Shown piece by piece: positions 8,119-18,041 of a stretch of 64,000 nt of DNA. The stretch covers positions 1 through 64,000 of the forward strand of contig NZ_JADZ01000006.1 of the NCBI RefSeq assembly GCF_000518645.1, written 5' to 3'. The notes below the pieces were generated by a model that saw only the letters and a list, made by a program, of their open reading frames with translations, was not told the origin of the DNA and made no database searches. The DNA is from Curvibacter gracilis ATCC BAA-807 (GTDB taxonomy: Bacteria; Pseudomonadota; Gammaproteobacteria; Burkholderiales; Burkholderiaceae_C). The position numbers and the translations under genes are program-made. The stretch's first letter is position 1. Each line of letters opens with the position of its first letter.

Positions 8119-10836
8119 ATGAGCACACAGCCACTCTCCACCCAGTCCCGCCTGGTGCAGCGCCTGCACCGGCGCTATGCCGATCTGCTGCCCCTGCTGC
8201 CCCCGGGGCCACCCACCCATGCCACGATGCGCGAGGCGCTGCAGGCCCTGCGCCAGCGCTCGCTGGACACCGGCGCGGCCCTGCGGGTGCTGCGGCAGTT
8301 GGTGATGGAGCGCCTGGTGGTGCTCGACTGCGACCAACAGGCCGGCCTGGCCACCATCACCCGCGGCATCACCGAGCTGGCCGAGCTGGCCCTGGACGTG
8401 GCCTGCACCGAGGTGCAGGCCGAACTCGACAGCCGGCACGGCGCGCCCCTGGGGCCCGAGGGCCAGCGCGCCGAGCTGTGGGTGATCGGCATGGGCAAGC
8501 TGGGCGCACGCGAACTGAATGTGTCCAGCGACATCGACCTGATCTACGTCTACGACCACGATGGTGAGACGGCCGGCCTGCCCGATGGGCGCGGGCGCCT
8601 GTCCAACCAGGAGTATTTCGGCCGCGCGGTGAAGATGATCTACGCCCTGGTCGGCGACACCACCGAGCACGGCTTTGTGTTCCGCGTCGACCTGGCGCTG
8701 CGCCCCAATGGCAACTCGGGCCCGGCGGCGGTGTCGCTGTCGGCGCTGGAGGAGTATTTCCAGGTGCAGGGCCGCGAGTGGGAGCGTTTTGCCTGGCTCA
8801 AGAGCCGGGTCATCGCCCCGCGCAGCTGCCTGGCCGGCACCGGCGTGCAGGCCCTGCGCGGCGTGGTGCTGCCCTTTGTGTTCCGCCGCTACCTCGACTA
8901 CAGCGTGTTCGAGGCCCTGCGCATCCTGCACCGCCAGATCCGCGAGCATGCCGCACGGCGCAGCGCCGGCCACCCGGCACGCGCCAATGACGTGAAGCTG
9001 TCGCGCGGCGGCATCCGCGAGATCGAGTTCACCGTGCAATTGCTGCAGGTGGTGCGCGGCGGCCAATACCCCGAGCTGCGCTGCCGCCCCACCCTCGAGG
9101 CCCTGCAGCGCCTGGCCCATGCCGGCCTGATGCCCACCGAGACCGCCACCGCCCTGGCGGGCGCCTACACCTTCCTGCGCCGGGTGGAGCACCGCATCCA
9201 GTTCCTGGACGACCAGCAGACCCACCTGCTGCCCACCCAGGACGAAGACCTGAACTGGATCGCGCACAGCCTGGGCTTTGCCGACTGCTGCCCCTTTCTG
9301 CACGAGCTGGATGCCCACCGCGAGCTGGTGGCGCAGGAGTTCGACACCCTGCTGGGCCAGAGCGAAGAGCGCAAGAGCTGCCGCGGCGGCAGCTGCGGCG
9401 CCAAGGCCGGCGCGGTGCCGGCCGACATCGAGGGCCTGCTCGACAAGCTGCCGCCGGCCCTGCGCGAACGGGTGCAGGAATGGCAAGGCCACCCGCGCGT
9501 GCTGGCGCTGCGTGAAGACGCCCGCGCCCGGCTGATCCGCCTGATTCAGCGCAGCGCGCTGTGGGTGCGCGAAGGCCGCGTGACCGAAACCGCAGCGGTG
9601 CAGCTGATCAACTGGCTGGAACCCCTGCTGCGGCGCGAAAGCTACCTGGCCATGCTGCTGGAGCGCCCGGCCGTGCACGAGCGGCTGATGCACCTGCTGG
9701 GGGCGGCCCGCTGGCCGGCCCGCTACCTGCTGCAACACCCCGGCGTGATCGACGAGCTGGCCAGCGACGCCATGCTGTCCGAGCGCTTCTCGGCGGCCGA
9801 CCTCAAGGACGAGCTGGCCCGACGCGTGGGCTCGCTGCGCTCGACCGGCGAGGACGACGACGAAACCCTGCTCAACCTGCTGCGCCGCGCCCACCATGCC
9901 GAGGTGTTCCGCACCCTGGCACGCGATGTGGAAGGCCGCCTCAGCGTCGAGCAGGTGGCCGACGACCTGAGTTCGCTGGCCGACACCCTGCTGCAGATCA
10001 CCGTGCGCTGGTGCTGGGAGCGGCTGAAGAACCGCCACCGCACCGATGCCGACCTGCCGCAGTTCGCCATCATTGGCTATGGCAAGCTGGGCGGCAAGGA
10101 GCTGGGCTACGGCAGCGATCTGGACATCGTGTTCGTCTACGAAGACGAGGACGAGCGCGCCTCCGAGGTGTACTCCGCCTTTGTGCGCAAGCTGATCAAC
10201 TGGCTGACCGTCAAGACCGCCGAAGGCGATCTGTTCGAGATCGACACCGCGCTGCGCCCCAACGGCAACTCGGGCCTGCTGGTGACCAGCTTCCAGGCCT
10301 ATGCCAACTACCAGCAGCAGCGCGGCAGCAACACCGCCTGGACCTGGGAACACCAGGCCATGACACGGGCCCGCTTCGTGCTGGGCAGCCCCGGCCTGCA
10401 GGCCCGCTTCGATGCCGTGCGCGAAGCGGTGATCACCGCGCCACGCGATGCGGCCGCCCTGCGCGACGAGATCGTGAGCATGCGCAACCGGGTGCGGGGC
10501 GCCCACACGGTGCGCGGCGGGCGCTTCGACGTCAAGTACAGCCAGGGCGGCATGGTGGATGCCGAGTTCGCGGTGCAATACCTGGTGCTGGCCCAATCGG
10601 CCAGCCACCCGGAGCTGCGCGACAACGTGGGCAACATCGCCCTGCTGCAGCGCGCCGAGGCCTGCGGCCTGCTGCCCGCCGGGGTGGGCGAGCGCGCGGC
10701 GGCAGCCTACCGCGAGCTGCGCCGCATCCAGCACAAGGCGCGGCTCAACGAAGAACCCACCCAGGTCGAACCGGAGCAGGTGGCGGCCGAGCGCGACGCC
10801 ATCATCGCGCTGAGCGCGGCGGTGCTGGGCGGCTGA
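8119..10836 (+). CDS. glnE: bifunctional glutamine synthetase adenylyltransferase/deadenylylase
   Basis: 905 aa. GlnE adds or removes AMP on glutamine synthetase in response to the PII protein, tuning nitrogen assimilation. Two nucleotidyltransferase domains are visible. The N-terminal deadenylylase has GMGKLGARELNVSSDIDL and the C-terminal adenylylase has GYGKLGGKELGYGSDLDI; both keep the Asp-x-Asp metal site. Each is followed by its helical domain with RGGIREIEF or QGGMVDAEF. The ATG at 8119 (MSTQPL) is preferred over an upstream in-frame ATG at 8077, which would add an unconserved-looking 14-residue leader. It is divergent from yhdP across a 125-bp gap. Confidence 0.96.
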   Translation: MSTQPLSTQSRLVQRLHRRYADLLPLLPPGPPTHATMREALQALRQRSLDTGAALRVLRQLVMERLVVLDCDQQAGLATITRGITELAELALDVACTEVQAELDSRHGAPLGPEGQRAELWVIGMGKLGARELNVSSDIDLIYVYDHDGETAGLPDGRGRLSNQEYFGRAVKMIYALVGDTTEHGFVFRVDLALRPNGNSGPAAVSLSALEEYFQVQGREWERFAWLKSRVIAPRSCLAGTGVQALRGVVLPFVFRRYLDYSVFEALRILHRQIREHAARRSAGHPARANDVKLSRGGIREIEFTVQLLQVVRGGQYPELRCRPTLEALQRLAHAGLMPTETATALAGAYTFLRRVEHRIQFLDDQQTHLLPTQDEDLNWIAHSLGFADCCPFLHELDAHRELVAQEFDTLLGQSEERKSCRGGSCGAKAGAVPADIEGLLDKLPPALRERVQEWQGHPRVLALREDARARLIRLIQRSALWVREGRVTETAAVQLINWLEPLLRRESYLAMLLERPAVHERLMHLLGAARWPARYLLQHPGVIDELASDAMLSERFSAADLKDELARRVGSLRSTGEDDDETLLNLLRRAHHAEVFRTLARDVEGRLSVEQVADDLSSLADTLLQITVRWCWERLKNRHRTDADLPQFAIIGYGKLGGKELGYGSDLDIVFVYEDEDERASEVYSAFVRKLINWLTVKTAEGDLFEIDTALRPNGNSGLLVTSFQAYANYQQQRGSNTAWTWEHQAMTRARFVLGSPGLQARFDAVREAVITAPRDAAALRDEIVSMRNRVRGAHTVRGGRFDVKYSQGGMVDAEFAVQYLVLAQSASHPELRDNVGNIALLQRAEACGLLPAGVGERAAAAYRELRRIQHKARLNEEPTQVEPEQVAAERDAIIALSAAVLGG

Positions 10837-10868
10837 GCCCGCCCGGGCGTCAATGCGGGCGCCCGGGT

Positions 10869-11543
10869 TCAGGCCCCGGCCGCGATCTGGCGCAAGGCCT
10901 GCACGAACACCGCAGGCGGCTGGCCGCCCTGGATCAGGTGGCGGTCGTTCACGATCACGGCCGGCACCGAGTGGATGCCCGCGCCCTGGTACAGCTGCTC
11001 CTGGGCCCGCACCTCGGCGGCAAATTCATCACTGGCCAGAATGGCCCGGGCCCGGTCCGCATCCAGGCCCACGCTGGCGGCCAGGCGCACCAGCAGCTCG
11101 GGGTCGGACGGGTTCTGCCCCTGGCTGAAATAGGCTTCGAACAAGGCTTTCTTGAGCGCCAGCTGGCGCCCGGGGCCCTGGCCTTCGGCCCAGTGCAGCA
11201 GGCGGTGCGCGTCGAAGGTGTTGTAGATGCGGCCACGGGCCGCCATGTCAAAGCGAAAGCCCACCGACTCGCCACGCTGGCGGATCGCCTCGCGGTTGGC
11301 CGCGCTCTGCTCGGGCGAGGCGCCGTACTTCTCGGCCAGGTGCTCGGCGATGTCCTGCCCTTCGGGGCCCATGTTGGGGTTCAGCTCGAAGGGCTGGAAA
11401 TGCAGCTCGGCCTGCACGCTGCCCTGCAGCTCGTCCAGGGCCTGCTGCAGGCCGTTGAGGCCGATGGCGCACCAGGGGCAGGACACATCGGACACGAAAT
11501 CGATCTTCAGGGTGGCGGGAACAGTGGCGGTGGTGGTGCTCAT
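10869..11543 (-). CDS. DsbA family (FrnE-like) thiol oxidoreductase
   Basis: 224 aa with a thioredoxin fold. The active site is Cys22-Pro-Trp-Cys25 in SDVSCPWCAIG and the cis-Pro region is GIHSVPAVIVND. There is no signal peptide, which fits the cytoplasmic FrnE/2-hydroxychromene-2-carboxylate isomerase-like branch of the DsbA family rather than periplasmic DsbA. The ATG at 11543 is chosen because the longer reading frame adds only 11 unrelated residues. It is convergent with glnE (32 nt apart) and divergent from the yigZ homologue. A redox or disulfide-isomerase role is likely; the client is unknown. Confidence 0.88.
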   Translation of the reverse strand: MSTTTATVPATLKIDFVSDVSCPWCAIGLNGLQQALDELQGSVQAELHFQPFELNPNMGPEGQDIAEHLAEKYGASPEQSAANREAIRQRGESVGFRFDMAARGRIYNTFDAHRLLHWAEGQGPGRQLALKKALFEAYFSQGQNPSDPELLVRLAASVGLDADRARAILASDEFAAEVRAQEQLYQGAGIHSVPAVIVNDRHLIQGGQPPAVFVQALRQIAAGA

Positions 11544-11622
11544 GGCGCAGCTTGGGATTCGGGAGGATGGCTGCATGGTAGGGGATTCGCCGCCATCGTG
11601 TCTGCGTTAAGCTTTTGCCCCC

Positions 11623-12210
11623 ATGCCCCAAACCCTCAGTGCCCCCGCCCACAGCGAACTGCTGATCAAGAAAAGCCGCTTCATCGGCTGCGTCCAGCCC
11701 ATGAGCGACCGGGCCGCTGCCCAGGCCGTGGTGCAGCAATTGCGCCAGCAGCACCCCGGTGCAGCCCATGTTTGCTGGGCCTTGCTGGCCGGCGGCCAAT
11801 CGGCGGCGGTGGACGATGGCGAGCCCGGCGGCACCGCCGGCCGCCCCATGCTGGACGTGCTGCGCCACCAGGACCTGGAAGGCGTGCTGGCCACCGTGGT
11901 GCGCTATTACGGCGGCGTCAAACTGGGGGCCGGTGGCTTGGTGCGCGCCTACACCGACGCCGTGGCCCAGGCCCTGCTGCAGGCGCCCAAGGTGACGCTG
12001 CAGAAGATGCGCGCCTTGGCCTGCAGCGTGCCCTACGCGCTCGAAGGCAGCGTGCGGCGCGAGCTGGAGCAGCACCAGGCCCAGCTCGGCGAGGTGCAGC
12101 ACGGCAGCGTGGTGACCCTGCATTTCAGCCTGCCCGAGCCGGCCAGCGCCGCCCTGGTGGCGCGACTCAACGAGCTGGGTCAGGGCCGCCTGGCCTGGCT
12201 CACCGACTGA
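11623..12210 (+). CDS. yigZ: YigZ/IMPACT family protein
   Basis: 195 aa. The N-terminal UPF0029/IMPACT domain shows KKSRFIGCVQPM, the core DDGEPGGTAGRPML and VVRYYGGVKLGAGGLVRAY, the diagnostic block of this family. A short C-terminal ferredoxin-fold DUF1949-type domain follows. Members bind nucleic acid or ribosomes and the eukaryotic IMPACT protein modulates Gcn2; the bacterial role is not settled. It ends 50 nt before the RND efflux operon, on the same strand, but the efflux genes probably have their own start signals. Confidence 0.9.
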   Translation: MPQTLSAPAHSELLIKKSRFIGCVQPMSDRAAAQAVVQQLRQQHPGAAHVCWALLAGGQSAAVDDGEPGGTAGRPMLDVLRHQDLEGVLATVVRYYGGVKLGAGGLVRAYTDAVAQALLQAPKVTLQKMRALACSVPYALEGSVRRELEQHQAQLGEVQHGSVVTLHFSLPEPASAALVARLNELGQGRLAWLTD

Positions 12211-12260
12211 TGCCGACACCGGCACGCCGCCGCCCACGCACTGTGCTCAAATCCGCCGCC

Positions 12261-13757
12261 ATGACACCCGCTTTTGTTCTGACCGGGCGCGCCCTGCTGG
12301 CCGCACTGCCCCTGGCCCTGGCGGCCTGTGCCGCGCCCCCGGCCATGCCGCCGCTGCCGGCCAGCGCCCCCGAGCGCTGGAGCGCACCCCTGCCGCACGG
12401 CGGCCAGACCCAGGCCTTGGCCGACTGGTGGGGGCAATGGAACGACCCGGTGCTGCCCCGGCTGATCGAGCAGGCCCAGGCCCTGAGCCCAGGGCTGGCC
12501 AGCGCCCAGGCGCGGCTGGTCGAGGCGCGCACCCAGCGCGTGGAGGCGGCGGCCAAGCTGCAACCCCTGCTCAGCGGCAACGCCAGCGTGAGCCGCGGCT
12601 ACTCCACCGCCCTGGGCAGCGTGGCCACCATCGCCTCGGCCGGCCCGCAGCTGAGCTGGGAGGCCGATCTGTTCGGCATGAACCGGGCGGCACTGGCCGC
12701 CAGCGAGGCCCGGCTGCAAGGCGCCCGCGCCCAGTGGCATGAGGCCCGTGTGAGCGTGGCGGCCGAGGTGGCCAGCCAGTACGTTCAATGGCGCCAATGC
12801 GGGGCGCAGGCCCGCTTGGCCGCCGCCGATGCGCGCTCGCGCGAGGCCAGCGCCGACTGGCTGGGGCAAGCCACCCGTGCCGGCCTGCAATCGGCCAGCA
12901 CCCTCAGCCTGGCGCAGGCCAGCGCGGCCGAGGGCCGACAACGCTGGCGCCAGCAGCAGACCCAGTGTGAGGTGCAGGTGCGGGCCCTGGTGGCGCTGAC
13001 CGGCCAGCCCCCCGGCTTCTTTGACAGCCGGCAAGACAACGAGCCCCCGGCCCCGCCCGACGCCCTGTTCAGCCTGGACAGCCTGCCCGCCCGGGTGCTG
13101 GAGCAACGCCCCGACGTGGTCCAGGCCACGCGCCAACTGGCCGCCAACTGGGCCGAGGTGCAGCAGGCCGACGCCGCCGGCTACCCGCAGCTGAGCCTGC
13201 AGGGCTCGGTGAGCGCGCTGCGCCTGGATGCCCGGGGCAGCACCCAGCAACTTTCCACCTGGTCGCTGGGGCCGCTGAGCCTGAGCTTTCCGATCACCGA
13301 CGGCGGGCGCCTGAAGGCCGAGCGCCAGGCCGCCCAGGCCCGCTACACCGAGGCCGTGGCGCTGCACCAGGCCCGCGTGCGCCAGGCCGTGCGCGAAGTG
13401 GAAGAGGCGCTGCTGAACCTGGCCTCGGCGCAGCAAAGACAGCACGATGCCCGACAGGCCAGCGAAGGGTATGAGCGCGTGCTGCAGCACACCCAGGCGC
13501 GCCAGCGCGCCGGCCTGGCCAGCCTGGCCGAAGTGGAAGAAGCCCGGCGCAGCGCCCTGGCGGCGCAGACCAGCCTGAGCACCCTGGCCCTGGAGCGCCA
13601 ACTGGCCTGGATCAACCTGTACCGCGCCGCCGGCGGCGGCTGGGACGGCAACACCAGCGCCCCCACCGAACCTGCCGTGCCCTCCGCTCCCACCGCACCC
13701 ACCCCCCAGGAAGCCAGTGCCGCCGCGGGCCCGGCCCGCCCCGGCCCCTCTCTGTGA
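12261..13757 (+). CDS. RND efflux outer-membrane factor lipoprotein (NodT/OprM type)
   Basis: 498 aa. The signal peptide ends in a lipobox (LALAAC; Cys about residue 23), so the mature protein should be lipid-anchored at the outer membrane. The body has two OEP repeats typical of TolC/OprM channels, with ALSPGLASAQARLVEARTQR in the first and YPQLSLQGSVSAL and ARYTEAVALHQARVRQAVRE in the second. The tail is Pro/Thr/Ala-rich. The start at 12261 gives a proper signal peptide; the reading frame is open far upstream but that part is out-of-frame glnE. It is the first gene of an OMF-adaptor-pump operon; its stop overlaps an alternative GTG of the next gene. Confidence 0.92.
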   Translation: MTPAFVLTGRALLAALPLALAACAAPPAMPPLPASAPERWSAPLPHGGQTQALADWWGQWNDPVLPRLIEQAQALSPGLASAQARLVEARTQRVEAAAKLQPLLSGNASVSRGYSTALGSVATIASAGPQLSWEADLFGMNRAALAASEARLQGARAQWHEARVSVAAEVASQYVQWRQCGAQARLAAADARSREASADWLGQATRAGLQSASTLSLAQASAAEGRQRWRQQQTQCEVQVRALVALTGQPPGFFDSRQDNEPPAPPDALFSLDSLPARVLEQRPDVVQATRQLAANWAEVQQADAAGYPQLSLQGSVSALRLDARGSTQQLSTWSLGPLSLSFPITDGGRLKAERQAAQARYTEAVALHQARVRQAVREVEEALLNLASAQQRQHDARQASEGYERVLQHTQARQRAGLASLAEVEEARRSALAAQTSLSTLALERQLAWINLYRAAGGGWDGNTSAPTEPAVPSAPTAPTPQEASAAAGPARPGPSL

Positions 13758-13765
13758 GACCCGAC

Positions 13766-14887
13766 ATGAACCGCACACGCCGCACACGACCCGCCGCCCT
13801 GGCCCTGGCTTGCATGCTGGGCCTGATCGCCGCCCTGGCCCAGGGGGCCGAGCCGGACTCGGCCCGCCCGGCCCGCCCGGCCCTGACCGTCAGCACCACC
13901 CGGCCCAGCCAGGCCAGCCTGCCCCTGCAACTGAGCGCCAACGGCAACGTGGCCGCCTGGCAGGAGGCCCTGGTCAGCCTGGAAGCCCAGGGCCTGCGCC
14001 TGACCCAGGTGCTGGTCAACGTGGGCGACACGGTGCGCGCCGGCCAGCTGCTGGCCCGCCTGGCCGACGAGACCGTGCAAGCCGATCTGGCCCAGGCCCG
14101 GGCCGCCCTGCTGGAGGCCGAAGCCAATGCCGACGAGGCGGTGGCCAACGCCAGCCGCACGCGCCAGGTGCAGGCCGGCGGGGCGCTGAGCGAGCAGCAG
14201 ATCAGCCAGGCCCTGAGCGCCGAACGGGCCGCCCAGGCCCGCGTGCTGGCGGCGCGCGCCAGCGTGCAGACCCAGGAGCTGCGGCTGCGCCAGACCCAGG
14301 TGCTGGCCCCCGACAGCGGCGTGATCTCGGCCCGCAGCGCCACCGTGGGGGCCGTGCCCGCCAGTGGCACCGAGCTGTTCCGCCTGATCCGGCAGAACCG
14401 GCTGGAGTGGCGCGCCGAGGTGACCGCCGCCGAGCTGCCGCGCCTGCGCCGGGGCACCCGGGTGCGCCTGGGCCTGCCCAGCGGGGCCCAGGTGATGGGC
14501 GAGGTGCGCCAACTGGCGCCCACCATCGACCCGCAGACGCGCAACGCCCTGGTCTATGTCGACCTGAAGCCCCACCCCGAGCTGCGCCCGGGCCTGTTCG
14601 CCCGCGGCGAATTCGAGCTGGGCCAGAGCCCCGCCCTGACCCTGCCGCAGCAAGCCCTGGTGGTGCGCGACGGCTTCAGCTATGTGTTCGAGCTGGACGC
14701 GCAGCAGAACGTGCAGCAGCGCAAGGTGGAAACCGGGCGCCGCCAGGGCGAGCAGGTGGAAGTGCTGCGCGGCCTGGCCCCTGGGGCCACGGTGGTGCTG
14801 CAAGGCGCCGGCTTTCTGAACCAGGGCGACCGGGTGCGGGTGAGCAACCCGCCGGCCTCGGCGGCTCCGGCGGCCCCGCAGCGCTGA
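13766..14887 (+). CDS. RND efflux periplasmic adaptor (membrane fusion protein)
   Basis: 373 aa. A Sec-type signal peptide ends near LAQGAE; no good lipobox is seen. The HlyD/AcrA architecture is clear: lipoyl half-motif LVSLEAQGLRLTQVLVNVGD, an alpha-hairpin (about 105-165, very Ala-rich), the second lipoyl half ETQVLAPDSGVISARS-like segment, then the beta-barrel and membrane-proximal domains. It links the inner-membrane pump to the outer-membrane channel. The ATG at 13766 is used; a GTG at 13754 would overlap the upstream stop. It is 10 nt ahead of the pump gene. Confidence 0.92.
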   Translation: MNRTRRTRPAALALACMLGLIAALAQGAEPDSARPARPALTVSTTRPSQASLPLQLSANGNVAAWQEALVSLEAQGLRLTQVLVNVGDTVRAGQLLARLADETVQADLAQARAALLEAEANADEAVANASRTRQVQAGGALSEQQISQALSAERAAQARVLAARASVQTQELRLRQTQVLAPDSGVISARSATVGAVPASGTELFRLIRQNRLEWRAEVTAAELPRLRRGTRVRLGLPSGAQVMGEVRQLAPTIDPQTRNALVYVDLKPHPELRPGLFARGEFELGQSPALTLPQQALVVRDGFSYVFELDAQQNVQQRKVETGRRQGEQVEVLRGLAPGATVVLQGAGFLNQGDRVRVSNPPASAAPAAPQR

Positions 14888-14897
14888 GGAGCCCGGC

Positions 14898-17800
14898 ATG
14901 AATGTCTCCGCCTGGTCCATCCGCAACCCGGTTCCGGCCCTGATGCTGTTCGTGCTGCTCACCTTCGGTGGGCTGGTGGCCTTCCAGAGCATGAAGGTGC
15001 AGAACTTTCCCGACATCGACCTGCCCACCGTGACGGTGACGGTGTCACTGCCCGGGGCGGCGCCCGCACAGCTGGAAAACGACGTGGCGCGCAAGATCGA
15101 GAACAGCCTGGCCACGCTGCAGGGCCTCAAGCACCTCTACACCAAGGTGCAGGACGGCGGCGTCACCCTGACGGCCGAGTTCCGCCTGGAAAAGCCGGTG
15201 CAGGAGGCGGTGGACGATGTGCGCTCGGCCGTCTCGCGCGTGCGGGCCGATCTGCCCGCCGATGTGCGCGACCCCATCGTCACCAAGATGGACCTGGCGG
15301 CCCAGCCCATCCTGGCCTACAGCGTGCGCAGCGCCGCACTGGACGACGAGGCCCTGTCCTGGTTCGTGGACAACACCGTGGCGCGGCGACTGCTGACGGT
15401 GCGCGGCGTGGGCGCCGTGAACCGGGTCGGCGGCGCCGAGCGGCAGATCCAGGTGGCACTGGACCCCCTGAAGCTGCAGGCCCTGGGGGTGACGGCGGCT
15501 GAGGTGTCGCGCCAGCTGCGCCAGGTGCAGGTGGAAAGCGCCGGCGGGCGCACCGACCTGGGCGGCGGCGAGCAACCCGTGCGCACCCTGGCCACGGTGC
15601 AGGACGCGGCCGGCGTGGCCGCGCTGGCCCTGCCGCTGGGCGACGGCCGCCAGCTGCGCCTGAGCCAGCTGGCCCGGGTCAGCGACACCGTGGCCGAGCC
15701 CCGGGCCGCCGCCCTGCTGAACGGCCAGCCGGTGGTGGGCTTCGAGGTGGCGCGCAGCCGCGGCGCCAGCGAGGTCGAGGTGGGCGCGGCGGTGCGCCAG
15801 GCCCTGGCCGCGCTGCGTGCCGAGCGGCCCGATGTGGAGATCACCGAGGCTTTCGATTTTGTGGCGCCGGTGCAGGACGAGTACGACGGCTCGATGCACC
15901 TGCTGTACGAGGGCGCCCTGTTGGCGGTGGTGGTGGTGTGGCTGTTCCTGCGCGACGCGCGCGCCACCCTGGTGTCGGCGGTGGCGCTGCCGCTGTCGGT
16001 GATCCCGGCCTTCATCGGCATGGCCTGGCTGGGCTTTTCGATCAATGTGATCACCTTGCTGGCGCTGTCGCTGGTGGTGGGCATCCTGGTGGACGACGCC
16101 ATCGTCGAGGTGGAGAACATCGTGCGCCACCTGCGCATGGGCAAGAGCCCCTACCAGGCCGCCATGGAGGCGGCCGACGAGATCGGCCTGGCCGTGGTGG
16201 CCACCACCTTCACCCTGGTGGCGGTGTTTCTGCCCACCGCCTTCATGAGCGGCATCGCCGGGCGCTTCTTCAAGCAGTTCGGCTGGACCGCCGCGCTAGC
16301 CGTGCTGGCCTCGCTGCTGGTGGCGCGGGTGCTCACGCCCATGATGGCGGCCTACCTGCTGCGGCCCCAGCCCGAGGCCGAGCCCGACCCGCGCTGGATG
16401 CGCCTGTACCTGCGCTGGGCCGGCTGGTGCCTGCGGCACCGCTGGGCCACGCTGGGCTTCACGCTGGCCTTTTTTGTCGGCTCGCTGCTGCTGATCCCGC
16501 TGCTGCCCACCGGCTTCATCCCGCCCGACGACAACTCGCAGACCCAGGTGTACCTGGAGCTGCCCCCCGGCAGCACGCTGGCCCAGACCCGGGCCGCGGC
16601 CGAAGAGGCGCGCCAGCGGGTGAGCGCCATCGGCGAGGTGAAGAGCGTCTACACCACGATCGGCGGCGGCAGCGCGGGTGGCGACCCCTTTGCCCCGCAG
16701 GGCGCCTCGGAGGTGCGGCGTGCCACCCTGACGCTGCAACTGGCCGAGCGCGGCCAGCGCCCGCCCAAGCCGGTGCTGGAAAACCGCCTGCGCGCAGCGC
16801 TGGAGCCGCTGGCCGGCGTGCGCAGCAAGGTGGGCCTGGGCGGCTCGGGCGAGAAATACATCCTGGTGCTGACCGGTGACGACCCGGCGGCCCTGCAGCA
16901 GGCCGCCCTGGCGGTGGAGAAAGACCTGCGCACCATCCCCGGCCTGGGCAGCGTGGCCTCGAGCGCCAGCCTGGTGCGGCCCGAGATCGCGGTGCGGCCC
17001 GACTTTGCCCGTGCCGCCGACCTGGGCGTGACCAGCACGGCCATCGCCGACACGCTGCGCATCGCCACCGTGGGCGACTACGAACTGGGCCTGGCCAAAC
17101 TCAACCTGGCCCAGCGCCAGGTGCCGATCGTGGTGCAGCTCGACCCCGCCGCCCGCCAGGACCTGGCGCTGCTGGGCCGACTGAGCGTGCCCGGCACGCG
17201 CGGCCCGGTGCTGCTGGACCAGGTGGCCACGCTGAGCGCCTCGGGCGGGCCCGCGGTGATCGACCGCTACGACCGCTCGCGCAATGTGAACTTCGAGATC
17301 GAGCTCTCGGGCCTGCCGCTGGGCGACGTGGCCAAGGCCGTGCAAGCCCTGCCCGCCGTGCGCCAGCTGCCCCCCGGGGTGCGGGTGGTGGAGGTGGGCG
17401 ATGCCGAGGTGATGGGCGAGCTGTTTGCCAGTTTCGGCCTGGCCATGCTGACCGGGGTGTTGTGCATCTACATCGTGCTGGTGCTGCTGTTCAAGCACCT
17501 GCTGCACCCGGTGACCATCCTGGCCGCGCTGCCGCTGTCGCTGGGCGGGGCCTTTGTGGGCCTGCTGATGGCGCAGAAGAGTTTTTCGATGCCTTCGCTG
17601 ATCGGGCTGATCATGCTGATGGGCATCGCCACCAAGAACTCGATCCTGCTGGTGGAATACGCCATCCTGGCGCGCCGCGAACACGGCATGAGCCGCAGCG
17701 AGGCCCTGTTGGATGCCTGCCACAAGCGGGCCCGGCCCATCATCATGACCACCCTGGCCATGGGCGCGGGCATGCTGCCGATCGCCCTGGGCCTGGGCGC

Positions 17801-17984
17801 CGCCGATGCCTCGTTCCGCTCGCCCATGGCAGTGGCCGTGATCGGCGGCCTGATCACCTCCACCCTGCTGAGCCTGCTGGTGATTCCAGCCGTCTTCACC
17901 GCCATGGACGACCTGGCCCAGGGCCGCCCCTGGCGACGGCGGCCCAGCGCCCCGGCCCCTGCCATCGGTCAAAAAGAGGCGTAA
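14898..17984 (+). CDS. RND efflux pump, AcrB/MexB-like inner-membrane transporter
   Basis: 1028 aa, the normal length for a hydrophobe/amphiphile efflux pump. The proton-relay Asp pair is in LVVGILVDDAIVEVENI (TM4) and the Lys partner is in LMGIATKNSILLVEYA (TM10). Two large periplasmic loops and twelve membrane segments in two repeats are evident. With the adjacent outer-membrane factor and adaptor it forms a complete tripartite exporter. No TetR, MarR or two-component regulator lies next to the operon, so control and substrate cannot be told from context. Confidence 0.95.
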   Translation: MNVSAWSIRNPVPALMLFVLLTFGGLVAFQSMKVQNFPDIDLPTVTVTVSLPGAAPAQLENDVARKIENSLATLQGLKHLYTKVQDGGVTLTAEFRLEKPVQEAVDDVRSAVSRVRADLPADVRDPIVTKMDLAAQPILAYSVRSAALDDEALSWFVDNTVARRLLTVRGVGAVNRVGGAERQIQVALDPLKLQALGVTAAEVSRQLRQVQVESAGGRTDLGGGEQPVRTLATVQDAAGVAALALPLGDGRQLRLSQLARVSDTVAEPRAAALLNGQPVVGFEVARSRGASEVEVGAAVRQALAALRAERPDVEITEAFDFVAPVQDEYDGSMHLLYEGALLAVVVVWLFLRDARATLVSAVALPLSVIPAFIGMAWLGFSINVITLLALSLVVGILVDDAIVEVENIVRHLRMGKSPYQAAMEAADEIGLAVVATTFTLVAVFLPTAFMSGIAGRFFKQFGWTAALAVLASLLVARVLTPMMAAYLLRPQPEAEPDPRWMRLYLRWAGWCLRHRWATLGFTLAFFVGSLLLIPLLPTGFIPPDDNSQTQVYLELPPGSTLAQTRAAAEEARQRVSAIGEVKSVYTTIGGGSAGGDPFAPQGASEVRRATLTLQLAERGQRPPKPVLENRLRAALEPLAGVRSKVGLGGSGEKYILVLTGDDPAALQQAALAVEKDLRTIPGLGSVASSASLVRPEIAVRPDFARAADLGVTSTAIADTLRIATVGDYELGLAKLNLAQRQVPIVVQLDPAARQDLALLGRLSVPGTRGPVLLDQVATLSASGGPAVIDRYDRSRNVNFEIELSGLPLGDVAKAVQALPAVRQLPPGVRVVEVGDAEVMGELFASFGLAMLTGVLCIYIVLVLLFKHLLHPVTILAALPLSLGGAFVGLLMAQKSFSMPSLIGLIMLMGIATKNSILLVEYAILARREHGMSRSEALLDACHKRARPIIMTTLAMGAGMLPIALGLGAADASFRSPMAVAVIGGLITSTLLSLLVIPAVFTAMDDLAQGRPWRRRPSAPAPAIGQKEA

Positions 17985-18041
17985 ACACCCAGGCCGGAGA
18001 TGCGTCACTTGTTACGAATACATACATAATTGATGACGCCT

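Noticed and set aside
7990-10734. 914-codon minus-strand open frame opposite glnE
   Set aside because: Gly/Ala/Gln/His-rich mirror of glnE without family motifs; typical antisense shadow.
9561-12260. Very long open frame upstream of the outer-membrane factor start
   Set aside because: It is the +1 shadow of glnE and later genes in G+C-rich DNA; the real gene starts at ATG 12261 with a lipoprotein signal peptide.
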